Shown: positions 1 through 6,104, counted from the stretch's first letter. The stretch: 8,989 bases of DNA from Candidatus Atribacteria bacterium (GCA_016934875.1 JAFGSC010000331.1:1-8989); one strand, 5' to 3'. Numbers and translations are program-made. The notes: generated from the sequence alone by a model not told the origin.

Positions 1-82
1 ACCTCCCTATAATGAATAGTGATTACCCTTGAAACCGTAAAGACTCTGAATTTAAATTACTATTAACCGCGGGAAACATACA
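1..82. other. Left flank before cassette 1, no gene
   Basis: No open reading frame, L' arm or hairpin resembling the four attC sites is visible here. The sequence ends ...CATACA directly against the TTGGTTGC that opens cassette 1. The stretch could be the end of an attI site, the tail of a diverged cassette, or ordinary chromosome. The base before the TT is A instead of the nearly invariant G of an integron crossover point, so I do not call attI. Confidence 0.4.
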
Positions 83-133
83 TTGGTTGCAATTGTTAAC
101 AAACCTAAATAATTAAAATCAAAAAGCCGCGCC
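83..133 (+). repeat. Left terminal inverted-repeat arm of cassette 1
   Basis: Bases 83-105 pair with 1118-1140 (21/23), and CCGCGCC at 127-133 pairs with GGCGCGG at 1103-1109. Only the first six or seven bases are needed as an integron R box; the rest is an extension of the stem that would form in the excised circle. Cassettes 4 and 5 open with closely similar sequence (TTGGYTGCAAT), so these three share an end family. Confidence 0.8.
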
Positions 134-240
134 AATATGAATTGTAAAAAATATTAATTATTGTCAGATTTTTTTACACTTTGTAGTGACTTCAAAATAT
201 AAATCATTAAATTTTAAGTGTTTTAGCCATTTAGCTCAAA

Positions 241-254
241 GGAATAATATTTGC
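241..254 (+). promoter_or_regulatory. Possible sigma-54 promoter (-24/-12) for the PEP-CTERM gene
   Basis: GG at 241-242 and GC at 253-254 are separated by exactly 10 bases, and the -12 half reads TTGCT, an exact match to the RpoN consensus. The -24 half (AGGAA against TGGCA) is weak. Transcription would start near 266, leaving about 68 bases of leader. PEP-CTERM genes are known to be under RpoN with the PrsK/PrsR regulators in several bacteria, which makes this more than a chance match, but it remains a guess from one site. A weak sigma-70 alternative is TTTACA at 173-178 with TATAAA at 198-203. Confidence 0.3.
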
Positions 255-333
255 TATAAATACTGACTTGATTATCTTATTTATTAAATAATTACTCATT
301 TCATTCATCATTAAAAGAAAGGACCCTGTCATT

Positions 334-954
334 ATGAAGAATCTGTATCTCACCATTTTTCTTTCCTTTTTTGTAATTGCTTTCACTTCACAAAGTAATG
401 CTGCATTGATTTCTGGTCAAGATATTATAATTGCTCCGGAATATGCTTGGGACGATGCTCCTGGAGCTGAAAATACTCACCAACAAGCTTTTAATGAAGC
501 ACAAAATGTGATTCTAACAAGAGACATTGAAGTAGATGATGGTTTATTAACTGCAGGAACTTTGGTTAGTAGCCATATGATTTTTCTGAATACTCCTGGA
601 TCTTCAACTACATCTGACAATAACGTCGATTGGGTATTTGACGGTGTGATTCTTGGGGTTATGTCTGATGGTTATGGCACATTAGAGGCAGCAAGTAATG
701 ATATACTTGGGGCATCCGGAACAGATTATCCTGCATCATTTAATGCACGTGGAATGGAATCTGCAGATAGTTATATTATTTCAGGAAATTCAATTCGTGT
801 AAGTATGCATGTTTCTGAACCAGGTGATTGGATTCGCGTTGTTACTGCTGGTACTACAAATAATGTTCCTGAACCTTCAATGATTGGCCTTCTTTTATCA
901 GGTATAATTTCATTACTCGGTTTTAAAAGTATCCGTAAAAAGAATGTAGCATAA
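334..954 (+). CDS. PEP-CTERM sorting domain-containing secreted protein
   Basis: This 206-residue exported protein has an N-terminal signal peptide (about residues 1-23: KN, a hydrophobic run, then a probable cut after SNA) and a C-terminal PEP-CTERM tripartite signal. That signal is VPEP at 178-181, a hydrophobic segment at about 182-197, and a basic tail (K198 to K203). In this family the exosortase (EpsH/XrtA type) cuts near the PEP motif and the mature protein goes to the surface or the exopolysaccharide matrix. The middle is acidic, rich in D, S and T and poor in cysteine, and matches no enzyme family I recognise; it resembles PEP-CTERM matrix proteins with beta-strand folds. The start follows AAAGGA at 318-323, ten bases upstream. 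The gene is alone in its cassette and is followed at once by a terminator. The sorting signal is certain; the function of the mature part is unknown. Confidence 0.9.
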   Translation: MKNLYLTIFLSFFVIAFTSQSNAALISGQDIIIAPEYAWDDAPGAENTHQQAFNEAQNVILTRDIEVDDGLLTAGTLVSSHMIFLNTPGSSTTSDNNVDWVFDGVILGVMSDGYGTLEAASNDILGASGTDYPASFNARGMESADSYIISGNSIRVSMHVSEPGDWIRVVTAGTTNNVPEPSMIGLLLSGIISLLGFKSIRKKNVA

Positions 955-967
955 AATTATTTATATT

Positions 968-1006
968 TATAAGAAGGGGAATTGAAATTCCGTTCCCCTT
1001 CTTATA
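968..1006 (+). terminator. Strong stem-loop terminator after the PEP-CTERM gene
   Basis: A perfect 14-bp stem (968-981 with 993-1006; core AAGAAGGGGAA/TTCCCCTTCTT) encloses an 11-base loop and is followed by a T-rich stretch (1007-1013). It lies 14 bases behind the stop codon. It should end the cassette 1 transcript and insulate cassette 2 from it, so cassette 2 probably needs a promoter of its own. Confidence 0.8.
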
Positions 1007-1134
1007 TTATTTTAAGATTTAAAGAATTTCTTCCCTTTTTTGCCTTACCCGTTTTATCTTTTTAAAATCGATATTACCAAACATTACCCATGATTTTATA
1101 AAGGCGCGGTTTAAGACGGTTTGTTAACAACAGC

Positions 1135-1237
1135 AACCAACACGCCTTCAAAAGCTCGTCGCGAAGCTCCTCGGGCTTACGCCACATTTCTCCTCCTTTC
1201 AGTCGGAGAAACGTCTTTTAAGGCGGAACCGTTGTAC
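1135..1237 (+). repeat. attC site A (end of cassette 1 / start of cassette 2)
   Basis: R'' is AACCAAC (1135-1141) and R' is GTTGTAC (1231-1237), with crossover between 1231 and 1232. L'' at 1143-1154 pairs with L' at 1215-1225 over 11 bp with one unpaired C (1149), the kind of extrahelical base that integrases use to choose the bottom strand. Inside are a TTTCTCC/GGAGAAA hairpin (1187-1193 with 1205-1211) and a shorter AAGC/GCTT pair. R'' and R' do not complement each other, because R' belongs to the next cassette. The arm GGTTTGTTAACAAC upstream of R'' is the right inverted repeat of cassette 1. Confidence 0.85.
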
Positions 1238-1273
1238 AACATTCTTAAGCTGTTTTAAAGGCAGGGCGCGAGG
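1231..1273 (+). repeat. Left terminal inverted-repeat arm of cassette 2
   Basis: It pairs with 4897-4937 at the far end of the cassette, including 15 consecutive bases and the GC-rich block GGGCGCGA. Its inner end runs straight into the ribosome binding site of the first gene (GAGGAG, 1270-1275), so the repeat and the translation signal are physically joined. Confidence 0.82.
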
Positions 1274-1275
1274 AG
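1270..1275 (+). promoter_or_regulatory. Ribosome binding site of the TPR gene (favours ATG 1288)
   Basis: GAGGAG directly abuts an in-frame TTG at 1276, which leaves no spacing and makes that start impossible for this site. The next in-frame start, ATG 1288, lies 12 bases downstream, long but usable. Confidence 0.5.
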
Positions 1276-1287
1276 TTGGATAATTTT

Positions 1288-2076
1288 ATGAATTTTATAA
1301 AAAGATTTAAAAAATGGAAACTACCCACAAAAATCGGGTTAACACTCAGTTTTTTAGGTCTTGTAGTAGGTTTATTATCTTTATTCCCGTTAATTAAAAA
1401 GAACAAAACTAACTCTATTGAAGAATTAATATTAATAGCGAATAAAAACTATGATAAAAATAATTTTAAAGAAGCAATTGAATTATATACAAAAATATTA
1501 GAACTCAATCCAAACGAAGCGATTTGTTGGAAAAATAAATGTAAATCATATTTAGCCATAGAATTTAAAACCACTGATATTTCCAAAATTTTAGAAAATT
1601 GTTGCCCCTTGGAATTTAATTCATTTTCCAAAGCTCTATATTGTATTAAAAAATCGATTGAATTAAATAATTTTGACAAAGAGTCTTATTTATATTATGG
1701 AATTCTTATGTATTATTGGGGTAATCTACATCCATTATTTGGCCCAGCGAATGATGAACAAAATGCATATTCCCAATTTTTAAAAGCGATTACTCTTTCA
1801 AATAAAAATATGAATTATAGTATAGATAAGTGGAATTATGAAACATCCTGTTCATATTATGGTATGGCATTATCTATGGCAAGGATTTACTTAGAAATGA
1901 AAAGAAATAATGACAATGATAGTATTTATCTTTTTAAAGCAGACAGTTTATTAAAAAAAGCAATTATAACATGCCCAGTATGTGTAAATCCCCAAAAAAC
2001 AATGGAACAAATAATTTCAAAATTGTCAGAAACAATTAAATTAAGTCGTTCAGCATATGTAACTCCACCATATTAA
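1288..2076 (+). CDS. Membrane-anchored TPR-repeat protein, function unknown
   Basis: This 262-residue protein starts with a basic segment (KRFKKWKLPTK), followed by one transmembrane helix at about residues 15-36. The rest is helical with tetratricopeptide repeats. The clearest is at about 43-76, with the typical pattern of A..NYDKNNFKEAIELYTKILELNP; a second is at about 111-146, and a third, weaker one follows residue 150. Positive charges before the helix suggest the N-terminus is cytoplasmic and the TPR part outside the inner membrane. A CPVC pair (about 219-222) could bind metal or form a disulfide. TPRs bind protein partners, but no partner can be named. The gene ends 30 bases before the PHP-ATPase start, so the two are probably co-transcribed. 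TTG 1276 is a less likely start. No enzymatic motif is visible. Confidence 0.8.
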   Translation: MNFIKRFKKWKLPTKIGLTLSFLGLVVGLLSLFPLIKKNKTNSIEELILIANKNYDKNNFKEAIELYTKILELNPNEAICWKNKCKSYLAIEFKTTDISKILENCCPLEFNSFSKALYCIKKSIELNNFDKESYLYYGILMYYWGNLHPLFGPANDEQNAYSQFLKAITLSNKNMNYSIDKWNYETSCSYYGMALSMARIYLEMKRNNDNDSIYLFKADSLLKKAIITCPVCVNPQKTMEQIISKLSETIKLSRSAYVTPPY

Positions 2077-2097
2077 ATTATACACATGAGTGTCAAT

Positions 2098-2102
2098 GGG
2101 AG
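2098..2102 (+). promoter_or_regulatory. Ribosome binding site deciding the PHP-ATPase start
   Basis: GGGAG lies four bases before ATG 2107, which begins the conserved MKIDIHIHT. The upstream in-frame ATG at 2086 has no Shine-Dalgarno sequence and would add seven residues outside the domain. Confidence 0.5.
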
Positions 2103-2106
2103 ATAT

Positions 2107-4251
2107 ATGAAAATTGATATTCATATTCACACAAAAAGAGTAAAATCTGGAGATTCAGAAAAAAGAGATATTGACCCTTTATCATTCTGTAATAAAATTA
2201 AAAATACAGATGTTAAAATATGCGCTATAACAAACCATAATCATTTTGATAAGAACCAATTTGATGCGATCGTCGATTTAAGTGAAAATTTATTTCAGGC
2301 GTGGCCTGGAGTAGAGTTGGATATTGTTGAAGAAGGAAAACGAGGGCATTTATTAATTATTGTCAATCCTAAATACACGCAGAGATTTTCCGATATAGTA
2401 AACACAGCTACAAAAGGTATTTCTGCAGACAACTTTTCTATTAGTATAAAAGATACAATTAAATTATTTGACCCGCTTAATCCAATTTACATCCCACATT
2501 ACGTGAATAAATTGCCTTGTATTTCAGATGATGCAGTTCAAATTCTAATTGAAAATGCCTCAAATAAGAAACGAATATTAAAAGAAGCAACAAATTCAAT
2601 TTCAGCAGGTATCTTTGTCAGCCATGGACACAAATCTATTTACGGTTCTGACATTCAAGATTGGGATGATTACTTGAATATATCAAGAAGTTTACCTGAC
2701 TTAAGACTTCCGGTTGAAAGCTATGAACAATTTTGCCTATTGCTTGATCGTGATGATTCTACAATAAAAACAATTCTAGATAAAAAAAACCATGAGAATA
2801 TAACAATTAATCCCTTCCCTGAGGATAAAGAACCAATCATTTTAGAGATATTCGATGATATAAATGTATTATTTGGTTCAAAAGGAACTGGTAAAACAGA
2901 AATATTAAAAGCGCTATCAACGCATTATAATAGCCACGGTTATAAAACATCAGTGTATGAATCAAATGAAGTTAGTCTTGACTTAAAATATGACATAAAA
3001 GGAAAGAATTACGAGCTTAATAGAGGTGAAATTGACATAGACTTATGTGTTCATGATATTTCTCTTATAAGGAATGCTTCTGAAGGTAGTGTAACCAGCT
3101 TAAAAAAGTATTATGAATATTTTTCGAGAACAGAGACAAACAAAATATCAAAATCAATAAAGATTAATAATTTGACACCAATTGATGCTAAAAAATATTT
3201 AAAAAGGTTTGAAGAAATAAAATCTTTTAAAAAGCAATTAAATGTATTCAACGATTTATTGCAATCTAATGCTCTTTTTAAAGAAGTTATTGGTGACGAT
3301 CTCTTTAAAGCATTAATTGATATTTTATTAAAAGTTATAGAAAAAGTTGAAATGGGCTATGAAAATGAATTTGTAAAAAGCAGTACTATAAGATTATTTA
3401 ACCATTTAGTCAGTATATTTGTTTCAGAAATCTCAAAAAAAACAGGCCAACCTGAGAAGCCAATAAAGACTGGATTCCTTGAATATGCAAGGAATCGGAT
3501 TGAGATTGAAGTCGCTTTGAGAAAAATTGTTAATTCTTTAAATCATAAATTTGAGCCAAAAAGTGAATTCGTTGGTGACTTAGGCGAAAAAGGAAAACTT
3601 TTTTGTAAAACACTTTTGGTAATTCAAAATGGGAATATTAGTGACGGTGATTTTAAGCCAATAAAAAATGTTACAAAAACGCCTCAAAAATCTGTTGCAA
3701 GAATGTTCATCACAATTCTCAAAGAAGTCTATTCAAAAGAATTATTTAAGAAAATTGAAGAATTGAATAAAATTGAAAGTGGATCTACAATTTCTTCTAT
3801 TGATGATTTGTTCTTATTTAAACGCTTTTTTGAAATAAATCATACTCAGTATAAACCATCCAATGGAGAATCTGCTATGATACTATTGAGTCAAGAATTA
3901 AATGAAAACAAGGAAATCTATTTAATCGATGAACCCGAGAAGAGTCTTGGAAATGACTACATTAACGATTTTATTGTACCTTTATTAAAAGAACACGCTT
4001 ACAGCGGGAAAAGAGTTATTATTGCTACGCACGATGCAAACATAGCCGTTAGAACGTTACCTTACAATTCAATTTATCGCGCCCATGCAATCAATTGCTA
4101 CTATACATATTTGGGCAATCCATTTTCAAATAATCTTGTTTGTGCAAATCAAAATGAAATCAAACTTGATTGGAAAGAAATTAGTATGCGAACACTTGAA
4201 GGCGGCAAAGATGCATTCGGAGAAAGGGGAAAAATATATGCAAAATCATAA
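2107..4251 (+). CDS. PHP-domain phosphoesterase fused to ABC/SMC-like ATPase (Ppl/TrlF-like)
   Basis: This 714-residue cytoplasmic protein has two parts. The N-terminal PHP (polymerase and histidinol phosphatase) domain shows HIH at residues 6-8, TNHNH at 42-46, GVE at 68-70, GH at 80-81 and SHGH at 172-175, all candidate metal ligands for a phosphoesterase or nuclease. The C-terminal part is an ATPase. Walker A is GSKGTGKT at 257-264, followed by a long helical, probably coiled-coil insertion. An ABC-like signature NGES (586-589), Walker B LIDEPE (606-611) and the H-loop ATHDAN (640-645) follow. Such fusions include antiphage Ppl proteins from defence surveys and proteins labelled TrlF family in databases; I recall both from memory and could not check them. 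It may use ATP to sense nucleic acid and PHP to cut it. It overlaps the next gene by 14 bases, showing translational coupling. Start ATG 2107 is chosen over ATG 2086. The domain calls are firm; the defence role is inferred. Confidence 0.85.
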   Translation: MKIDIHIHTKRVKSGDSEKRDIDPLSFCNKIKNTDVKICAITNHNHFDKNQFDAIVDLSENLFQAWPGVELDIVEEGKRGHLLIIVNPKYTQRFSDIVNTATKGISADNFSISIKDTIKLFDPLNPIYIPHYVNKLPCISDDAVQILIENASNKKRILKEATNSISAGIFVSHGHKSIYGSDIQDWDDYLNISRSLPDLRLPVESYEQFCLLLDRDDSTIKTILDKKNHENITINPFPEDKEPIILEIFDDINVLFGSKGTGKTEILKALSTHYNSHGYKTSVYESNEVSLDLKYDIKGKNYELNRGEIDIDLCVHDISLIRNASEGSVTSLKKYYEYFSRTETNKISKSIKINNLTPIDAKKYLKRFEEIKSFKKQLNVFNDLLQSNALFKEVIGDDLFKALIDILLKVIEKVEMGYENEFVKSSTIRLFNHLVSIFVSEISKKTGQPEKPIKTGFLEYARNRIEIEVALRKIVNSLNHKFEPKSEFVGDLGEKGKLFCKTLLVIQNGNISDGDFKPIKNVTKTPQKSVARMFITILKEVYSKELFKKIEELNKIESGSTISSIDDLFLFKRFFEINHTQYKPSNGESAMILLSQELNENKEIYLIDEPEKSLGNDYINDFIVPLLKEHAYSGKRVIIATHDANIAVRTLPYNSIYRAHAINCYYTYLGNPFSNNLVCANQNEIKLDWKEISMRTLEGGKDAFGERGKIYAKS

Positions 4252-4537
4252 TGCGACTATTGAGCGGGGAGAAAATGTTGTTAATCTGGTATTAGCAATT
4301 GGGGCAAAGAACTACAAGATATGTTTAACTGATGATAATCCTAACGAGGTTAAAAACGTTTTCAATGATTTGGTAGTTGAATTAAAAAGAGGGAAATATA
4401 GCTTTACTTTGTCAGATGAAAAAAAGGATTTATACTACAACATTTGTGAAGAGTACATAAAACAGTTGAATGGTGAAATTGCGGATGTTTATAGTCAATT
4501 AAAAAGATATGAATTGGTTGAGAATTCTGAAAATTAA
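4238..4537 (+). CDS. Small protein (99 aa) coupled to the PHP-ATPase, function unknown
   Basis: The start is ATG 4238, set by AGAAAGGGGA at 4221-4230 with seven bases of spacing; the reading frame is open further upstream, but only inside the ATPase gene. The product is soluble, with no signal or membrane segment. Residues 11-47 look like alternating strand and helix (NVVNLVLAIGAKNYKICLTD), and residues 60-95 form a helix with a weak heptad pattern ending in a charged tail. I do not recognise the family. It overlaps the PHP-ATPase stop by 14 bases and is followed 16 bases later by another small gene, so it is probably made with the ATPase as a subunit, adaptor or regulator. Confidence that it is translated is good because of the overlap and the ribosome site; its role is open. 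Confidence 0.7.
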   Translation: MQNHNATIERGENVVNLVLAIGAKNYKICLTDDNPNEVKNVFNDLVVELKRGKYSFTLSDEKKDLYYNICEEYIKQLNGEIADVYSQLKRYELVENSEN

Positions 4538-4540
4538 GGA

Positions 4541-4548
4541 AAGGAGGT
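4541..4548 (+). promoter_or_regulatory. Strong ribosome binding site selecting a TTG start
   Basis: AAGGAGGT is a near-perfect complement of the 16S rRNA tail. It lies five bases before TTG 4554, and so overrules the ATG at 4509, which lies upstream of it inside the previous gene. CTG 4551 is too close to be preferred. Confidence 0.7.
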
Positions 4549-4553
4549 CTCTG

Positions 4554-4883
4554 TTGTCTGAATTTGTAGTAATTTCGAAAAATGATTTCGAGACCTTTTT
4601 AAAACATTATGATAGAGAATTAAAATTGGTACAAGACATAATATCGTATGAATATATTTATGATATTCCGACAGAAAAGGACAATATAGTTATCCGTATT
4701 TACTCATCAATCAGTTGCATAACAGGACGTTCTAGATCCAAAGGAAGAGATGCAATCAGGTGTGTTTTATTTGACATAGAAAGGAATCTACCTTTAGGAA
4801 AAACAAGTAGAACACATAGAATTTCAAATTGGGAAGATAATCTTAAGAATAAAATTGAATACCTTCAAAACAAGGTAAAATAA
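4554..4883 (+). CDS. Small protein (109 aa) with SRSKGRDAIR motif, function unknown
   Basis: The reading frame is open from ATG 4509, but the perfect AAGGAGGT at 4541-4548 points to TTG 4554 as the start, giving 109 residues. The N-terminal half is helical (FETFLKHYDRELKLV). The middle has a strand-turn-strand segment, VIRIYSSIS, then SRSKGRDAIRCVLFD (about residues 60-74). The C-terminal part has R.HRISNWEDNLKNKIEYL, helical and basic. I have the impression of having seen the pattern of a strand, G-x-DAIR, a second strand and then a W..NL..KI helix in small uncharacterised proteins of phages and archaea, but cannot name a family. The basic residues would suit nucleic-acid contact. It is the last gene of the four and lies 14 bases before the terminal repeat. 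Confidence 0.7.
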   Translation: MSEFVVISKNDFETFLKHYDRELKLVQDIISYEYIYDIPTEKDNIVIRIYSSISCITGRSRSKGRDAIRCVLFDIERNLPLGKTSRTHRISNWEDNLKNKIEYLQNKVK

Positions 4884-4896
4884 ACACAATTTATGA

Positions 4897-4937
4897 TTCG
4901 CGCCCTAAGAGAAAACAGCTTAAGAACGATGCACAAC
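4897..4937 (+). repeat. Right terminal inverted-repeat arm of cassette 2
   Basis: This is the reverse complement of 1231-1273, as described for the left arm. It ends in the R'' box GCACAAC (4931-4937) of attC site B. Confidence 0.8.
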
Positions 4938-5031
4938 AGCAGCTATAAGCTCGTCGTTCCACTCCTCGGCCTGACGGCTAATTTTTCTCCCGTTTGGTCG
5001 AAAAACTACTCATAGCTGCGGCCCGTTGTGT
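4931..5031 (+). repeat. attC site B (end of cassette 2 / start of cassette 3)
   Basis: R'' is GCACAAC (4931-4937) and R' is GTTGTGT (5025-5031), with crossover between 5025 and 5026. L'' GCAGCTATAAG (4939-4949) pairs with L' CTCATAGCTGC (5009-5019) at 10 of 11 positions; the odd position becomes a G-T wobble if the bottom strand folds, the strand that integron integrases act on. The central part has TTTTTC/GAAAAA (4982-4987 with 5000-5005). The stretch AAGCTCGTCG...CTCCTCGG is shared with sites A and C. Confidence 0.85.
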
Positions 5032-5048
5032 GAAATACCAGCTGCTTT
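5026..5048 (+). repeat. Left terminal inverted-repeat arm of cassette 3
   Basis: It pairs with 5947-5969 with two mismatches. Its sequence is unrelated to the arms of cassettes 1, 2 and 4 beyond the first three bases, so the arm is specific to this cassette. Unlike the others it has no nearby GCGCG block. TTGTGT at 5026 with TAAAAT at 5048-5053 could act as a weak promoter. Confidence 0.82.
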
Positions 5049-5094
5049 AAAATGTAAATAGCACAGATGCACTTTTCTCTTTTTAGGATATAAA

Positions 5095-5946
5095 ATGGGA
5101 TCTTGGGGAACCGCAATATCTTCAAATGATACTTATGCAGATATAAAAGATGAATTCTTTAACCTTTACAATGACAATTTAGAGATTGAAGAAATAAAAT
5201 CTACTTTAATCAACAATAACCAAGACATCATTAAATCAAATGAAGATTGCAATAATTTCTGGTTTGCTTTAGCTCATTGTCTTTGGGAATGTAAGGCATT
5301 AGACGATGAATCACTTTTAAAAGTGACAATGATTATAGATTCAGGAAAAGATATTGAATTGTGGGAAAATTTGGGTGCATCTCTATCTGATATTAATAAA
5401 AGGAAAAAGGTTTTACAGATATTTAAAGAAAAGATATCAATAGAAAAAGATAAACCCAAAAAACGAAAAAAGAAGATTCTGCGGGACTCAATTTTTGAAA
5501 AAGGTGATTGTTTAACATTCAAACTTATTTCAGGACAATATGGAGGCGTAGTAATTCTTGAAGCTGAAAAGCAAACAGAATTTGGTTTAAATTTAGTCGC
5601 AATGACAAATATTCAGATGAATCAAAAACCAGATTTAAAAGAATTTGAAAGATCAAATATACTTATAACACCTGAAGAAATTATTCCAGGAAAAATTAAT
5701 GATAGAGAAGTTATTGAATGGAATTACGCAAAAATGTTCAAAAATTGTGGGGTTGAATTTGAGAAAATTGGACAACTGAAGATTAATGATATCTTTTCTC
5801 CAGACAAGGATTACCAATCTTTTTCACGATGGGATATCATTCCTGAATATTTTGATATAAGTAATAAAAGAGAAAATGATAATTGGAAAGCGAAAAGGAA
5901 TTTGAAGGTTAAAGAATTCATAAAAAGAAAATGGTTTTTTAAGTGA
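5095..5946 (+). CDS. Uncharacterised protein with DUF4259-like N-terminus
   Basis: This is a 283-residue soluble protein with no signal peptide or membrane helix. It opens with MGSWGTAISSNDTYADIKDE, the pattern typical of DUF4259-type proteins (MG.WG...F.NDTA.D). That is followed by a helical region to about residue 115 that contains FWFALAHCLWECK. A very basic linker (PKKRKKK, 121-127) leads to a second domain from about 130, beginning RDSIFEKGDCLTFKL and then GQYGGVVILEAEKQ, which looks beta-rich. The C-terminus is lysine-rich. No catalytic motif is evident. The start is supported by AGGA at 5085-5088, six bases upstream. It is the sole gene of its cassette, a common situation for proteins of unknown role in arrays. 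Some relatives sit near toxin or immunity genes, but nothing here shows that. The family match is by memory of the N-terminal motif only. Confidence 0.75.
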   Translation: MGSWGTAISSNDTYADIKDEFFNLYNDNLEIEEIKSTLINNNQDIIKSNEDCNNFWFALAHCLWECKALDDESLLKVTMIIDSGKDIELWENLGASLSDINKRKKVLQIFKEKISIEKDKPKKRKKKILRDSIFEKGDCLTFKLISGQYGGVVILEAEKQTEFGLNLVAMTNIQMNQKPDLKEFERSNILITPEEIIPGKINDREVIEWNYAKMFKNCGVEFEKIGQLKINDIFSPDKDYQSFSRWDIIPEYFDISNKRENDNWKAKRNLKVKEFIKRKWFFK

Positions 5947-5963
5947 AAAGCAGCTGGTACATC

Positions 5964-6066
5964 ACACAACACGCCATCAAAAGCTCGTCGCAAGCTCCTC
6001 GGGCTACGCCACATTTTCCCTTCATTTCATTACGGGAAAACGTCTTTTATGGCGGGCCCGTTGGCT
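5964..6066 (+). repeat. attC site C (end of cassette 3 / start of cassette 4)
   Basis: R'' is ACACAAC (5964-5970) and R' is GTTGGCT (6060-6066), with crossover between 6060 and 6061. L'' CGCCATCAAAAG (5972-5983) pairs with L' CTTTTATGGCG (6044-6054) over 11 bp with one unpaired C at 5978, the same position as in site A. The inner hairpin is TTTTCCC/GGGAAAA (6014-6020 with 6034-6040). The interior from 5981 to 6016 is almost identical to 1152-1188 of site A, with two single-base gaps. Confidence 0.87.
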
Positions 6067-6104
6067 GCAATATGTAAAGCACAAAGGATTATAATGCGCG
6101 CGCG
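6061..6104 (+). repeat. Left terminal inverted-repeat arm of cassette 4, with GCGCGCGCG block
   Basis: The outer part (TTGGCTGCAATATGTAAAGC) pairs with 8801-8821 and closely matches the start of cassette 5 at 8899. The alternating GC block at 6096-6104 recurs at 8771-8779 and, as GCGCGCGC, at 8935-8942 in cassette 5. Confidence 0.75.
6090..6095 (+). promoter_or_regulatory. Possible -10 element of a cassette 4 promoter
   Basis: A perfect TATAAT is followed directly by GCGCGCGCG. No good -35 lies 16-18 bases upstream. A GC-rich discriminator after the -10 is a mark of promoters sensitive to ppGpp, but the block may exist only for the cassette end structure. It would drive vsr, which starts at 6203. 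Confidence 0.3.

Larger units (their letters stand above)
83..1231 (+). mobile_element. Integron gene cassette 1 (PEP-CTERM protein)
   Basis: The unit runs from the TT after the left junction to the G of the R' box of attC site A. Its start (83-105) is the reverse complement of its end (1118-1140) at 21 of 23 positions. Deeper in, both arms carry the block CCGCGCC or its complement (127-133 and 1103-1109). The cassette holds one gene, a terminator and about 250 bp of leader, which is long for a cassette and leaves room for its own promoter. Confidence 0.82.
1232..5025 (+). mobile_element. Integron gene cassette 2 (TPR, PHP-ATPase and two small proteins)
   Basis: The unit is bounded by attC sites A and B. 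Its first bases (1231-1273) are the reverse complement of its last (4897-4937), with an uninterrupted 15-base match TTCTTAAGCTGTTTT and then a shared AGGGCGCGA block after a one-base shift. At about 3.8 kb with four genes it is far larger than the usual single-gene cassette of 0.5-1 kb. All coding DNA is strongly AT-rich. Confidence 0.85.
5026..6060 (+). mobile_element. Integron gene cassette 3 (DUF4259-like protein)
   Basis: Bounded by attC sites B and C. Bases 5026-5048 are the reverse complement of 5947-5969 at 21 of 23 positions (core ACCAGCTGCTTT). The cassette is compact, with a 69-base leader, one gene and attC. The gene's stop codon ends one base before the paired arm. Confidence 0.88.

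Noticed and set aside
1..82. attI site
   Set aside because: There is no G|TT crossover and no recognisable integrase-binding direct repeats, and no integrase gene in the window supports the call.
4085..4237. Upstream extension of the 99-residue gene to ATG 4085
   Set aside because: That part lies inside the ATPase C-terminus in another frame, and a good ribosome site at 4221-4230 points to ATG 4238.
1130..6066. Repeated CTCGTCG...CTCCTCGG segments as a CRISPR array or REP elements
   Set aside because: They occur singly, more than 1 kb apart, always between paired L arms and G|TT boxes, so they are attC interiors.
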